A stretch of 64,000 nt of DNA. Origin: Cordilura impudica. Taxonomy: Eukaryota; Arthropoda; Insecta; Diptera; Scathophagidae. The translations under genes and the position numbers were made by a program. This document shows positions 32,609-43,773 of this stretch, piece by piece; position 1 is the stretch's first letter; each line of letters begins with the position of its first letter. Below the pieces are notes generated by a model, which ran no database searches, was not told the origin of the DNA, and saw nothing but the letters and a program-made list of their open reading frames with translations. The stretch covers positions 225,713,507-225,777,506 of the forward strand of contig OY821517.1 in NCBI GenBank assembly GCA_963682025.1, given 5' to 3'.

Positions 32609-33787
32609 ATGGAGGCACAGAAAATCCTTGAACAAATTATTTTGAATGCTAAAAAATCGTTAACGAGGCCGTACACATTAGAGACAATTAAGGAAAAAAC
32701 AATAGAAATACAAAAATTAGAGGAAAAATTAAAGAATTATATCAAAGATTCAGATTTGGAAGAATTAGACGGTAAAGAAATTTTGAGAAATTTTATAAAA
32801 GCTAAAGAAGAAGCTTTAAAATTATTAGAACAACATTCTAAGGGAAAAATAGTAACGAATCCAATCATGACTACTTTAGATATGAATGAATTATCGTTGA
32901 TTAACAAATTGGTACCAAAATTTTCGTGTAGATCTGGTGAACTGCAAGATTTTCTAACAAATTTGGAAACGGTATCGATGACAGTGGCTACTGAAAAAGC
33001 CAATTCGTTTTTTAATTTTATTTTTAAATCAAGACTGGACTTAAAAGTTCATAGTAGAGTAAAACAAAGTTCTGTACCGACTAATATTGATGATCTAATA
33101 GAGGTATTAAAATTAACATAAAAATCATCAAGATCTTCAAATGCTGTGTTGAGTGAAATAACACGTACCACCCAAAGGGATAATAATTTATTAGGTTTCG
33201 CAACGAAAATAGAAAAGCTAATTACGGAATTGAACGAGATACAAATTACCGAACAGGGAGAGGCAAATAGAAATGCTATAATCAATAGCAACAGCAAGAT
33301 TGCCTTTAACGCATTCGTGAATGGAATAACTGATCCGCAAATAATAACTACGATTGACGCAAGTTAAGTTACAACTTTCGTAGAAGCTCTAAAAATTGCC
33401 GAAAAAGTTTCGTCAAGGAAACAACAAGGGCAAATATTGTATCAAAACGCTCAATATAATAGAACACGTAACACTAATGTGAGGAGACAATCGATTTGCA
33501 AAAACTGTGGAAGAAATCATGGCGATAAATGTCCCGCAGAAGGTGCGAAATGTAATAAGTGTGGAAAATTAAATCATTTTGCAAACAAGTGTTTTACGAA
33601 AATTTCAAACACGAACAATAATAACAGATATCGTAGCAGAAATGATAGAAACCGTAGCAACAATGGGAATATAAACAACCATAGTTCGAATAACAGTACA
33701 AGAAATCGTAATGTGAATCCAATTCAGGGAAACGCACAAAGCCCGGAGACCGAACGAATACAGTCTCCAATAGGGTTGAATTATTAG
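32609..33787 (+). pseudogene. Gag of 412-like provirus (two nonsense codons)
   Basis: A single frame runs from MEAQKILEQIILNAKKSL to LNY, broken by TAA at 33119-33121 and TAA at 33365-33367, both in frame. The capsid part includes LINKLVPKFSCRSGELQDFL. The nucleocapsid has two zinc knuckles: CKNCGRNHGDKC (short spacing) and the standard CNKCGKLNHFANKC at about 33555-33600. An Asn/Arg/Ser-rich tail follows. It would form the particle and bind RNA. Confidence 0.85.
33727..33765 (+). promoter_or_regulatory. -1 frameshift signal G_GGA_AAC plus stem-loop
   Basis: GGGAAAC (33727-33733) lies in the zero-frame register GGA AAC, 17 codons before the gag stop. After an 11-base spacer, GGAGAC pairs perfectly with GTCTCC across a 12-base loop. 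Protease is in the -1 frame. In this copy the -1 frame is closed by a TAG at 33802. Confidence 0.82.
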
Positions 33788-33804
33788 AAAACACTAAAGT
33801 ATAG

Positions 33805-34473
33805 AGCATATCATCCAAACTCAGAAACTACGTAAGATTTAGTATTGAAAATACAGACAAGGAGTTAACATTTTTAATTGACACAGGAGCTGATGTCTCA
33901 TTGTGCAAGAATAAATTTTTAACGAGTTATGAGGTAAACCAGGATGACTATTGCAACTTGACAGGAATTTCAGATGAAATTATTAAATCACTGGGTTCCA
34001 CGAATATTAACTTTAATATCGATAATAATATTATCAGACAGAAAATACAACTAGTAGAGGACAATTTCCCAATAAGGACAGATGGAATTCTATTAAGGGA
34101 TTTTCTTTCAAAATATAGATGCAGTATAGATTATGATACATATGTGTTAATATTTAATTTTAACAATGAGATGATAGTAGCTCCAATACATGATAATACT
34201 TTTAGGATTAATAAAGCAAAAATACCACATCGAAGTGAAATAGTAATACCATTTAATATTAAACTGGAGGAGGACTCCGTAATATTGAATAGGGAGATTG
34301 ATAAAGGTGTATTTTTGGCAAATGCAATAATACCTAAGAATGGCAATCAACACATCAAATTACTAAATGTAACGGACAATATAGTTATAATAGACAATTT
34401 AAAAATGGAAACTAGACCACTGAGAAACTATCATATATGTTCATATAGCAGGAAAGAGAATGAGAAATATTAA
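33805..34473 (+). pseudogene. Protease of 412-like provirus
   Basis: The aspartic protease motif LIDTGADVSL is at 33874-33903, followed by NLTGISDEIIKSLGS, FPIRTDGILLRDFLSKY and IPHRSEIVIPFNIKLEEDS. The homologous segments are recognisable in the nested element (17187 on) and in the minus-strand relic near 58.3 kb. It stops at 34471-34473; a net one-base frame change near 34460 separates it from RT. It would cleave the Gag-Pol polyprotein. Confidence 0.83.
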
Positions 34474-37400
34474 CACAGCAAAGATTAAGGAAATTACTGA
34501 AAAACTTTGAGTTAAATGACTTGGATGATGAGAACAGAGATGAACTTATCTCAATATTGAAGGAATATCAATCAATATTTCACATGGAGGATGAAGAATT
34601 AACTGCCAACAATTTTTATTAACAAACAATAAATTTGAATGATAATAGTCCAGTATACATTAAAAATTATAGATTACCGCAGGCACAAAAAACGGAGATA
34701 AATTCTCAAGTTCAACAACTTTTAGAGAATAATATTATTGAACCATCGATAAGCCCTTACAACGCACCACTCTTATTAGTGCCAAAGAAGGGACAGACAG
34801 ATTTAAAAAAATGGAGATTGGTTGTAGACTTCAGAAGGTTAAATGACAAAATAGTGAATGACAAATTTCCTTTAACGCGTTTAGACGATATTTTGGATAA
34901 ATTGGGTAGAGCCAAATATATTTCGACATTGGACATGACAAGTTCTTTTCACCAAATCGAACTTGACCATCAATCACGTCCTTATACAGCTTTTTCTACT
35001 CCAAATGGTCATGACCAATACACAAGACTACCTTTCGGTCTGAAAATATCATCTAACAGCTTTCAACGCATGCTGACTATAGCATTGTCGGGTTTGGAAT
35101 CTGAAGCTTTCCTATATGTAGATGATATCATAGTTTTTGGTTGTAGTCTAAATCACCATAACAACAATCTGATAAAAGTTTTCGACAAACTACGGAAATA
35201 CAATTTAAAGCTGAACGCTAGTAAATGTTGTTTTTTAAAATCTGAAGTAGTATATCTAGGACACTTAATAATACCAGAGGGTATAAAACCAGACCCAGAA
35301 AAATTTGAAGCAATTAAAAGATATCCTGTACCAAAAAATGCTGACGATGTTAGACGATTTGTAGCATTTTGCAACTACTACAGACGTTTCATAGAAAATT
35401 TTGCCGACATAGCAAATAGTTTGAACAAATTATTGAAAAAAGGTCAAAAATTCGAATGGACAGAAGAATGTAAAACTGCGTTTGAAACACTAAAAAATAG
35501 ACTAATAAGTCCGCCTATTTTACAATACCCTAATTTCGAAAAACCATTTATACTAACAACTGACGCATCTGATTTTGCGTTAGGTGCCGTGTTATCGCAA
35601 GGTGAAATTGGAGAAGATAGACCAATATCTTTTGCCAGTCGATCGCTTAACAAACACGAGAGAAATAAGTCAGTAATTGAGAAAGAATTACTTGGTATAC
35701 ACTGGGGTACACAATTTTTCAGACCTTATTTATTCGGTAGAAAATTTATAGTAGTAACCGACCATCGTCCACTCATTGCACTATTTACACATAAAAATCC
35801 AAGTTCCAAATTGACTAGAATTCGATTGGAATTATCTGACTACGATTTTCAGATAATTTACAAAAAAGGGAATAATAACACTAATGCAGATGCTCTATCT
35901 AGAATTCAATTAGATTCCGATAAATTGAAGACAATGATACCTCAAAACATTGATGAAAGTATAAAGAAATCGCTGGTGATAACGAGAAATATGAAAAGAG
36001 GAATGATACAAGCTGAAGAAAAAGAGAACAAAAATAAAAGAGAAAATGAAAATAAAAGGAAAACTAAAAGAAGAAATAAGAACAAAAATGAGGTAAATGA
36101 TGATACAAATCTTACTGAGGCTGATCAACTCAAAATGTGGGAGTGTACATCTATGAATGATATAAAACTTGCAGTAAAACTGAAGTTCATAATGGAAAAG
36201 TCGACTAGAGAATTCAAAATTGAGAAAAATCTTGCTTTAAATCAAATGGCCATCAGATGTAGCGATAATCCCGTTTATATATGTAATATGTTGGAGAAAC
36301 TACCTTCTGTTTTAAGCAGATTGAATTGTGTTATGTTCGCACTAGAAAAAAGTGACAAAATTTTTAAGAAAATAAAAATAGAGAAAATGAAAGAAATAAT
36401 AAATAAAAGTAAAGGAAATGACGTCAGAATTCTCATATATAGTAAACCTCAAAGAGTAATAATAGAAAAAGAAAAAAGGAAATTAATTAAATTGTATCAC
36501 GACACACCATGCGGAGGACATTTCGGAATAAGGAAAACATTAATAAAACTCAAACAGAAATACATATGGAAAAATATGAACAAGATGGTAAAGGAATATG
36601 TATCAACGTGTGATCTTTGCCAAAGGAGCAAACAAGTAAGACACACTAGAGAACCATTAAGTGTAACAGACACACCGGGAAATAGCTTTAGCACTGTAGT
36701 TATCGACACAGTTGGACCATTACGCCCTTCGGAAAATTTTCGATACATTTTAACTATGCAGCGTGAACTCACTAAGTATGTGATAGCAGTCCCGATGGAA
36801 ACAATAGAGGCTAAGAGTATAGCGAAAAGCTTAGTAGAAAACTTGATATTAAAATATGGCATTTTTAAAACTCTAAAATCTGATAGAGGTACAGAGTTTG
36901 TGAATGAACTAATGAAAGAAACATGCAATTTGTTGAAAATCGAGCAAAAATTGTCTACACCATATCACCATGAGCCTGTGGGTACCATAGAAAGAAATCA
37001 TAGAGTATTAAATGAATACTTTTTATCATTCGTAAATAATGATAACTGGAGTGATTGGATAGCTTATTATTCTTTCGCTTACAATATAACACCATATGTA
37101 GATACCAATTATTATCCATATGAGTTAATTTTTGGTAAATTACCTAGATTACCGGGTGAACAAATTATGAATAATGATAGGGTATACAACTTAGACAATT
37201 ATGCCAATGAATTGAAAATGAGACTGAAGATTTCATTAGAAAATGCTAGAAAATTGATTGAAATTACTAAAAAGAATAGGAGTTTAGAATTGTATAACAA
37301 AGTAGATAGGATAGATCTTAACATAGGAGATTTAGTTCTAGTAAAATTAGAAACTAGGAAAAAGAATTAAAGACCATATAATGGACCATATGAAATCATA

Positions 37401-37487
37401 GATATAAATAGTTTAAATGTAACAATAAGAATTAATGGAAAAAACAAAATTATACACAAAAATTTATTAAAGAAATATAACAGATAA
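34474..37487 (+). pseudogene. Reverse transcriptase, RNase H and integrase of 412-like provirus
   Basis: The frame opens near 34460, meets TAA at 34620-34622, then is open from 34623 to TAA 37368-37370 (911 codons from the ATG at 34635), with a further 39 codons to 37487. RT: VSPYN-like start, LVVDFRRLN, LDMTSSFHQI, LPFGLK, active site YVDD at 35115-35126. RNase H: LTTDASDFALGAVL, EKELLGIHWG, VVTDHRPL, NADALSR. Integrase: zinc-binding H..H..C..C near residues 622-660, core Asp in VVIDTVGPL (about 691), Asp in LKSDRGTEF, Glu in GTIERNHR. All catalytic residues are seen. The two nonsense codons are the only breaks in this part. Confidence 0.92.
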
Positions 37488-37955
37488 CAAAAACAAAATT
37501 ATTATTAATATACATTATAGTAAATACATAATTATAATATGATAATAAAATTCTTTAAGAATAATATATACAACAAAATATATCAATTATAATATCACTT
37601 AGTATCCACTTATAATGTAACTACATTTTAAGAATAGTATGTACAAAAACAAAATATACAAATATAGAAAATAAGTAACATGTCATTTAACCACTACTTG
37701 TAAAATGTTTAAATTTTTATCTATCATTTAAACACTACCACTAATGTATTAAGTTTCAAAATATTTTTTTGTTTGTACAGAGAAATAATTATTATGTCAT
37801 TTGGTCACTACTAAAAATTTTGTATAAAAAATAATTTTAAGTACGACTCACTATGTGATCAAATTTCGATGAACATTTTTTATACAAAACCAACCAAAAA
37901 CAACACTTAAGTGAAATCATACAACTTCTGTAAACACAAATAGTATGATTTAACT

Positions 37956-37968
37956 GAAAGGGCAGGGG
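37956..37968 (+). promoter_or_regulatory. Polypurine tract
   Basis: GAAAGGGCAGGGG immediately precedes the 3' LTR. The 470 bp between the integrase end and here is AT-rich with no ORF of note and no env. Confidence 0.8.
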
Positions 37969-38669
37969 TGTGGTGTATGCGTGACGAACAATGAATGAAC
38001 AATGAAAGTATGTGTCATGCATAACGATACAGCCAATGTTGTGTTAAGTTGTAGACATAGAGGCGCGTATAACAAGTGTTCATAAAAAGAACAAGTGTGA
38101 CTAAATATGTATGAATATCCCAGATCAGCAACAAATTAATAAGCAATCATATATGTTTTGATTTAATGTAAACAATTAGAGTAAAGGTTTAGAATTACCG
38201 TAATAAAACCAAACCAATCCATTACAATGGAAATATTTTTGAAGTGTTGAGTAACATTCGAAAATCAAGAAAGCTACTCAATGCCCTATAAATTTTAAAG
38301 AAGAAATGCTTTCTAAAATTGCTGGGATATTGATACAAATGCACATAGTTAAGATAGATCTAAATAGAAAACTTAAACTGTAAATAAATCAAGAAAAGAT
38401 TGATTGACTTTACAAATGTCACTCAATACTAGACTAGTATTAAGATTTTCATAGTAGCTTTATAAGTAGAAGAGATTGTAAATAAAGCAACACTTTGTCT
38501 TTGGACAATGAAAACAAAACAACTTCGCTTATAATTACTTTTAAATAGCGAATAGGAACGCTCCTTTAAGTTGAGCGTTTAGGTCTTGAAGTAAATCAAG
38601 AACAGGACCACCGCTCCAAGTTGATGAGCGATGGTTTCAGTAGATCCTTTACGGACCTGAAACATTACA
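37969..38669 (+). repeat. 3' LTR of 412-like provirus
   Basis: Starts TGTGGTGTATGC and ends AAACATTACA, followed by the AAAG target duplication. Confidence 0.95.
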
Positions 38670-38796
38670 AAAGTGCTTTTGTAGAAAATACACAAAAAAT
38701 TAGCAACGATAAAAAAAATTAAGAGATACGGGTAAAAGAAAACAAAAAGAAAGAAAAGGCAGCCGTCACAAGTGTTCATAAAACATAATTTTTTTC

Positions 38797-38925
38797 GCCG
38801 AAACTAAAGAAAGTCTTAATAAATATTGTGGGGACTCTGCAACGGTTAAGACGTGGCTTACTGAATTCCGTTCTCACCATCATAAGCGATGCTGAACGGA
38901 TCCCGAAGATGAACTCCAATTAGCC
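38797..38925 (+). pseudogene. Short mariner transposase N-terminal relic
   Basis: AETKESLNKYCGDSATVKTW followed by LTEFRSHHH and, after a stop, TDPEDE resembles the helix-turn-helix region of mariner transposases (GDSA...V..W...F..G....DDPR). No TIRs are found, so only a scrap remains. Confidence 0.4.
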
Positions 38926-38929
38926 TGAT

Positions 38930-40102
38930 ATTTGACATACAAAATTTCGGTATCTATTTTAACAGATCCCACATAAAGCTAAAGTTAATTTCGAATGAAT
39001 GTAAAATCTCATAAAACGTCAATAAAACATCTTATTTTATATGGGTTTTGTAGGAAGATGTTTAGATTTTCTGATCAAATTAATATATTTTAGGACGTAT
39101 TTTACATTTTTCGATATTTAAATTCGTTCGGAATTTAGCCATGGGAAATATAAGTTCTACGCATGAGCATTATGAGTAATGTTTAGACTCGAAGCAGTCA
39201 ACAATACGTTTATATTAGTCACGTCTTTTATATTTATTTAGATTTATTTTATACATACTGCACTTTAAATACGTTTTACATGTTATTTACATTTATTGTT
39301 TACCATACATTACATTTTTACACATATCGTACATATATTTATATTTATTGTTACTACGCATTTAATGCATTTACTTCCTCATCTATAATATTAATAGGCA
39401 AGGCGATTTCTCGTGACCAATATAAACATTTTAGTTACCAACAGATTATGACCAAACATACCCCATTTGAAAGGTATTTCTTTTTAGCTGTCCATCATAT
39501 TTACAGATTTGCACCGTCTGGAACATTTTTTTTTTTTTGAGTAAAATGCATTTAACGTTGCTACTAACACATACATAAAACACATATTTAAGCTTAAAAT
39601 AAAAACCGATACAATGCTGTGTGTGTTTATTAAATTTTTGTTGAATTGTGAATTGGCTAAAATTTATTAGCTACCTTTAGGTTCTTATAAAATTATGTAC
39701 TAACAAACCCAGTTACATATCTTCTGCGTGATCAACAAATATTTATAATTGAATGAAAAAATAAATTTTCCTAGAATTTGCACTCGATTTTATTATTATC
39801 AGAGTAAAAAAATATAGGTTAGTCGGTGAATGCAATAAAATTACCTGACCATTTATGACTTAAACCAAACAAAAAACAACATACACAGTTTAATATAAAA
39901 TTTTATTATTAAGCATTTTTTGATTATTGTTTTGGGTATGAAAGCCCTAGCAAAATAAAGAGTCGTACTAATAATACAGCATGTATATTGTGTTAATTAC
40001 TTGCCATCACCTTTCAAGTTACAAGTGCTTGAAGGGAAAGCATAGGGTAATAAAAATTTATGTCAACACCAATTTATGTGTCTAGGTTGATCAACATTAA
40101 TT
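38930..40102. other. AT-rich spacer, no gene recognised
   Basis: Short ORFs (for example 39280-39540) are AT-driven and lack motifs. The 5' part of the BEL element at 46.4 kb might have ended here before the 40107-46389 insertion, but I see no LTR. Confidence 0.5.
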
Positions 40103-40106
40103 TCAT

Positions 40107-40699
40107 TGCAAAGGATGAAATAGGGATGAATTGTCAGTAAAGGATGTTGAAAGTAATTTCTAGTGATGAAGTTTTATTTAAAGAATGACATCCTTTTATT
40201 TATTTTAATCACGAATGATTAATGATTTATTAATTGTTTAAGAATCTAGAATGCTAATGAATGCTCATCATGAATGCTTACAACCAAATATAATCATCAT
40301 AATGATAATAATAATTTTACATTTCTTTCTTATATACTAGTTAATATTACTAACGTTATTGTCTATAATGAGTTACATTTACTCATTTACTCATTCTCTC
40401 TATGCATACCTATGTTTGTCAACATTATTTGAGTTTAACAAATCGTCAGTTGTCGTGTCGTCAGTTTGTCTAAATGGTATCAATATTATTGTTACAATTT
40501 GTAATGTAAAACAAATTGTAGATACTCATGTTTTATGTATTTAATATTTGTTTACAGAATATTTGGTTGTGACCTAATATTTGCCAAATACCAAACATTC
40601 TTTATATATGCGCCACTCATAGTAATGCATAGTTCTTGTGTACAGTGAATCACAATAGGTTGTGTTTACACTACTCCCTATGTTCACGTGTACATTACA
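40107..40699 (-). repeat. 3' LTR of non-autonomous element
   Basis: 593 bp; read on the minus strand it starts TGTAATGTACACG. It matches 45843-46389 with two larger indels (28 and about 18 bp) and scattered substitutions. On the minus strand it is preceded by the purine tract GGTGAGGG (40700-40707). Confidence 0.88.
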
Positions 40700-42036
40700 C
40701 CCTCACCGTTAAGAAAAATCATACAATTTTATGTATAAATTTGGATGATTTTTATAATATAGTATAACCGGTGCATAGTGTAAATTATATTTATAATTTT
40801 CTTTTATTATATTTATATATTTCTTAATTTTATTATTCTTAAACGTAGTTACAATTTATAAAAAAAAATAGATTTCTTATATTGTTACCTAAATATAATT
40901 ACCATTTATTGTTGTTTATAATATTAAGTATTTATATTGTTATATATCTTAATCTAACAGTTTTTATATTGTTTTTTAACATTTTAATTTGTAATATACT
41001 CCATAATTTTTAAGTATTTATTCAATTTAAAAAATATTTGATAGAACTAGTATTTGTGTATGTTTTAAGTTTTCAATAGTTTCTTGCTCAATGTTATTTA
41101 TTTCTTAATTTAAATTTTATTTTTTTTTTTTAATTTGTTTTGGTCAATGATAAGGTAGAAATTTTATACATCGCATGGTGTGTTCCTAACACTTTTATTA
41201 CAATATCTTTTCTCTGTCAAATTCTTGGGATTTTTTGTTTTTTATTTTGTTTCTTTATACTTCATATTATCTTATTTTCTTCCTTTTCTATTTTGTTACT
41301 CTTCAAATAATAGCTTCCCAGTAATTTATCTAGTTAAAGACGGTTATCACTATGTCTTACATTGGGATCTTTGTCCACAATGTTTACTAATTTATTTACT
41401 CATTTATTCACTCATTTGTATTAGATATCACTTTCTTCTTGTCGAATCTAGATTCGTTCGTCTGTTCGTCCATCATTCTTTTTGTTTTTACTTTTATCCT
41501 TATCATTGGCAAGAAAATTGTAATTGATTTTCATTAAAATCGTTTTTATTGTTCTTAAAAAAATTTTTATTTTTGTTTCTATTTACTAATCATATTTCAA
41601 GTTAGTATCAAGTTATTTGCAACAATAAAATTTCTTATTTTATTTTTTATATATTTTTATGATTTAAACAAAATATTATTAAATTTGAATTTTCATTCTT
41701 ATAATTTTCTTTGTAATTCTTAGGTCTAACAATTTAATTAACTTATTTCTTTTTCACTTTTACATATTTATTTATTTATTCCATTTATCCATATTATTAT
41801 ATCTCATTCTTATATTGTCTATACATATATTGATTGTTTTTCTTCTCCTTCAAAAATTTTTTTATTTTTATTTTTATCCTTTTTTTATCCTCTCTCTTTT
41901 TTCTAATTTTTTGTTGTGGTCTGTCTCGTAAGTTAGTTCATGTTTTAAGACATTTATTTGTCTTTTCTGTCGACTTATAAAATCGCCTCTATTTCTTTTT
42001 ATTTTTATTATGTCTACTACGGGAATTTTTAGTATA

Positions 42037-42165
42037 TTATTTCTCCGAAGAATCTGGCTCTATTGTTTCTAAATTCTTATTTCTTTTATGTTCCTCCAAT
42101 TGCCTATTCCAATTCTCTTCTGCCCTCTTCATGTTTTCTGTTAATTCTTTCCAAGATTCCTCCAT
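42037..42165 (-). CDS. Leader ORF B of non-autonomous element, 42 aa
   Basis: A small, highly charged protein (EESWKELTENMKRAEENWNR, then QLEEHKRNKN) with helix-forming composition and no membrane segment, unlike the second leader ORFs of the two other elements. It follows leader ORF A by 48 bp on the minus strand. Function unknown. Confidence 0.4.
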   Translation of the reverse strand: MEESWKELTENMKRAEENWNRQLEEHKRNKNLETIEPDSSEK

Positions 42166-42212
42166 AATGTAAAAAATTTTTATTTATTTTCTCTATTATT
42201 TATTTTTTTTTT

Positions 42213-42428
42213 TTATTTTCTTTCTTCATTCGCAGGTGGCGGAACTTTGAAGTCTTCTATACCGTTAGTAAAATAACCCTCTTGCGCCAATCTGTATATT
42301 TCCCTATCTAGCTTTACTAGCATTACCTCGTTTCTGACATGTTCTTCTGGTGTTAAGTCCCTAAATTCAGGCCAGTCTAATTTTAGCGGGTTTTTTTAAT
42401 ATCTCCTTATTTGTCTTCTTCCGGGCAT
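42213..42428 (-). pseudogene. Leader ORF A of non-autonomous element, one stop
   Basis: MPGRRQIRRY, then an in-frame TAA (42396-42398), then NPLKLDWPEFRDLTPEEHVR and onward to 42213. It sits in the leader like the basic ORFs at 15104 and 31759 and starts with the same kind of basic cluster. Confidence 0.5.
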
Positions 42429-42730
42429 TTTAATTTATTCGACTAATTTAAAATGTTTGAGTAACTACCTATATTGAAAGTATCTATATTTTTTTAAAGA
42501 TATTCGAAATTTTAATGTGGATTTACAAAATGTTCACAACAAAAAAATTTAAATTTCATAAAATCATTAAAAAAAAAAAAAATTTATACTGATTAGTATA
42601 TTAATTAAAATTTCCTTTTGTTCACAATTATCATTTTGAATTATTACTTTACTTTATTTTCTTATTTTACTTATTTTATTCTTAATTAAATCTTTATAGA
42701 TATATTTCACAAATTCTTTTTTTTATATAT

Positions 42731-43083
42731 ATGGGGGATTTCATGTCAAGTGCACCAACTTTTGAAACCGATGTCTTCCGATCGGGATGAAATATGCACC
42801 AAGGTTAGTCCTATTGGATAGTAGTTTAGACACAATTTTTCAACAAGATCGGTCCAGATGTCTCTGAGTTAGAGGGGATCAAAATTTGACATTTTGGCCA
42901 AACAGGTGTTTTTTCTCATCAATGTAACTTATTACCCATTGTTCTTAGAAAATTTTCTCCCAAAGAGTTTATATAGCTATTTCTTCAATATTTCGGAAAA
43001 AAATACTTAAAAAAAAAAAAAAAATTTGTAGACTTTTTTTTTGCTAAATTAAAGCATTTTTTGCCTTTTTTTTGGAAAAAGGG

Positions 43084-43121
<38 letters not shown>

Positions 43122-43341
43122 GAAAGCTTGGGATTTTTCCTTTAAGAGCTTTCTGGTCGCTTAGTGGGATGGGAGTGGGATATCTATCAAAATAAATGTT
43201 TTGTAACTCAAGACAACGGTTTTTCAATTTTTCACAAATGCACTAATTTGAATTTTTTCCTATTTGTGTGTAAAACCTTACAAATAAAACTATACTGAGA
43301 AACTAAACAAACTAAACTTTCCGAAGGTATATAACGTACCT
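42731..43341. repeat. Left terminal inverted repeat (~611 bp)
   Basis: Matches the reverse complement of 44979-45571 down to the inner end (CTTTCCGAAGGTATATAACG against CTTTCCGATGGTATGTAACA). It contains long A and T runs that differ in length. Confidence 0.92.
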
Positions 43342-43773
43342 AACTAAAATTTTATACCCTCGATACTGTAATACCCAGAATATGTTAACCTCAGGAAAAA
43401 AATCTCTTTTTTTCTATAGAAATGTTGAAAAATTATTTTTTATTTATTTTTAATAATAATTAAATTAATGTATAATAATAATAATAATATTAAAAATAAA
43501 AAGATAAATAATTTATTAAAATTTAATCTTAATTGCATTAGATCCATTTATATCATAACTATTTTTATACTTAATTTATTGTAGCTGATGAAGTATTTAA
43601 GTCTTGTAAATTTTTAAATACCCAGTCTTTCATCCAGCTTTTTTGTCGCCTTTATTTACTGCGTTTTTTTGTCAATCCTTTCTTGGCGTTACTAGGTTCA
43701 GCTGTTGAATTCGCTGCTGGTTTATTTGTTGTCTTTGGAAAGAAATCGCATTGAATAGAGGCAGAAAACTTTT

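Larger units (their letters stand above)
30751..38669 (+). mobile_element. 412-like Ty3/gypsy provirus, nearly complete
   Basis: LTRs of 708 and 701 bp (TGTGG...TTACA) are flanked by AAAG duplications (30747-30750 and 38670-38673). PBS, two leader ORFs, gag, protease, RT, RNase H, integrase and polypurine tract are all present; there is no env. LTRs differ by a 7-bp length change in the first 40 bp and a few substitutions. Gag has two nonsense codons, the protease/RT junction one frameshift and one stop, and the integrase tail one stop. The long RT-IN frame is otherwise open and keeps all catalytic residues seen. Confidence 0.95.

Noticed and set aside
41180..41527. 115-codon plus-strand ORF rich in F, L and Y
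   Set aside because: T-rich frame on the strand opposite the non-autonomous LTR element; no motif.
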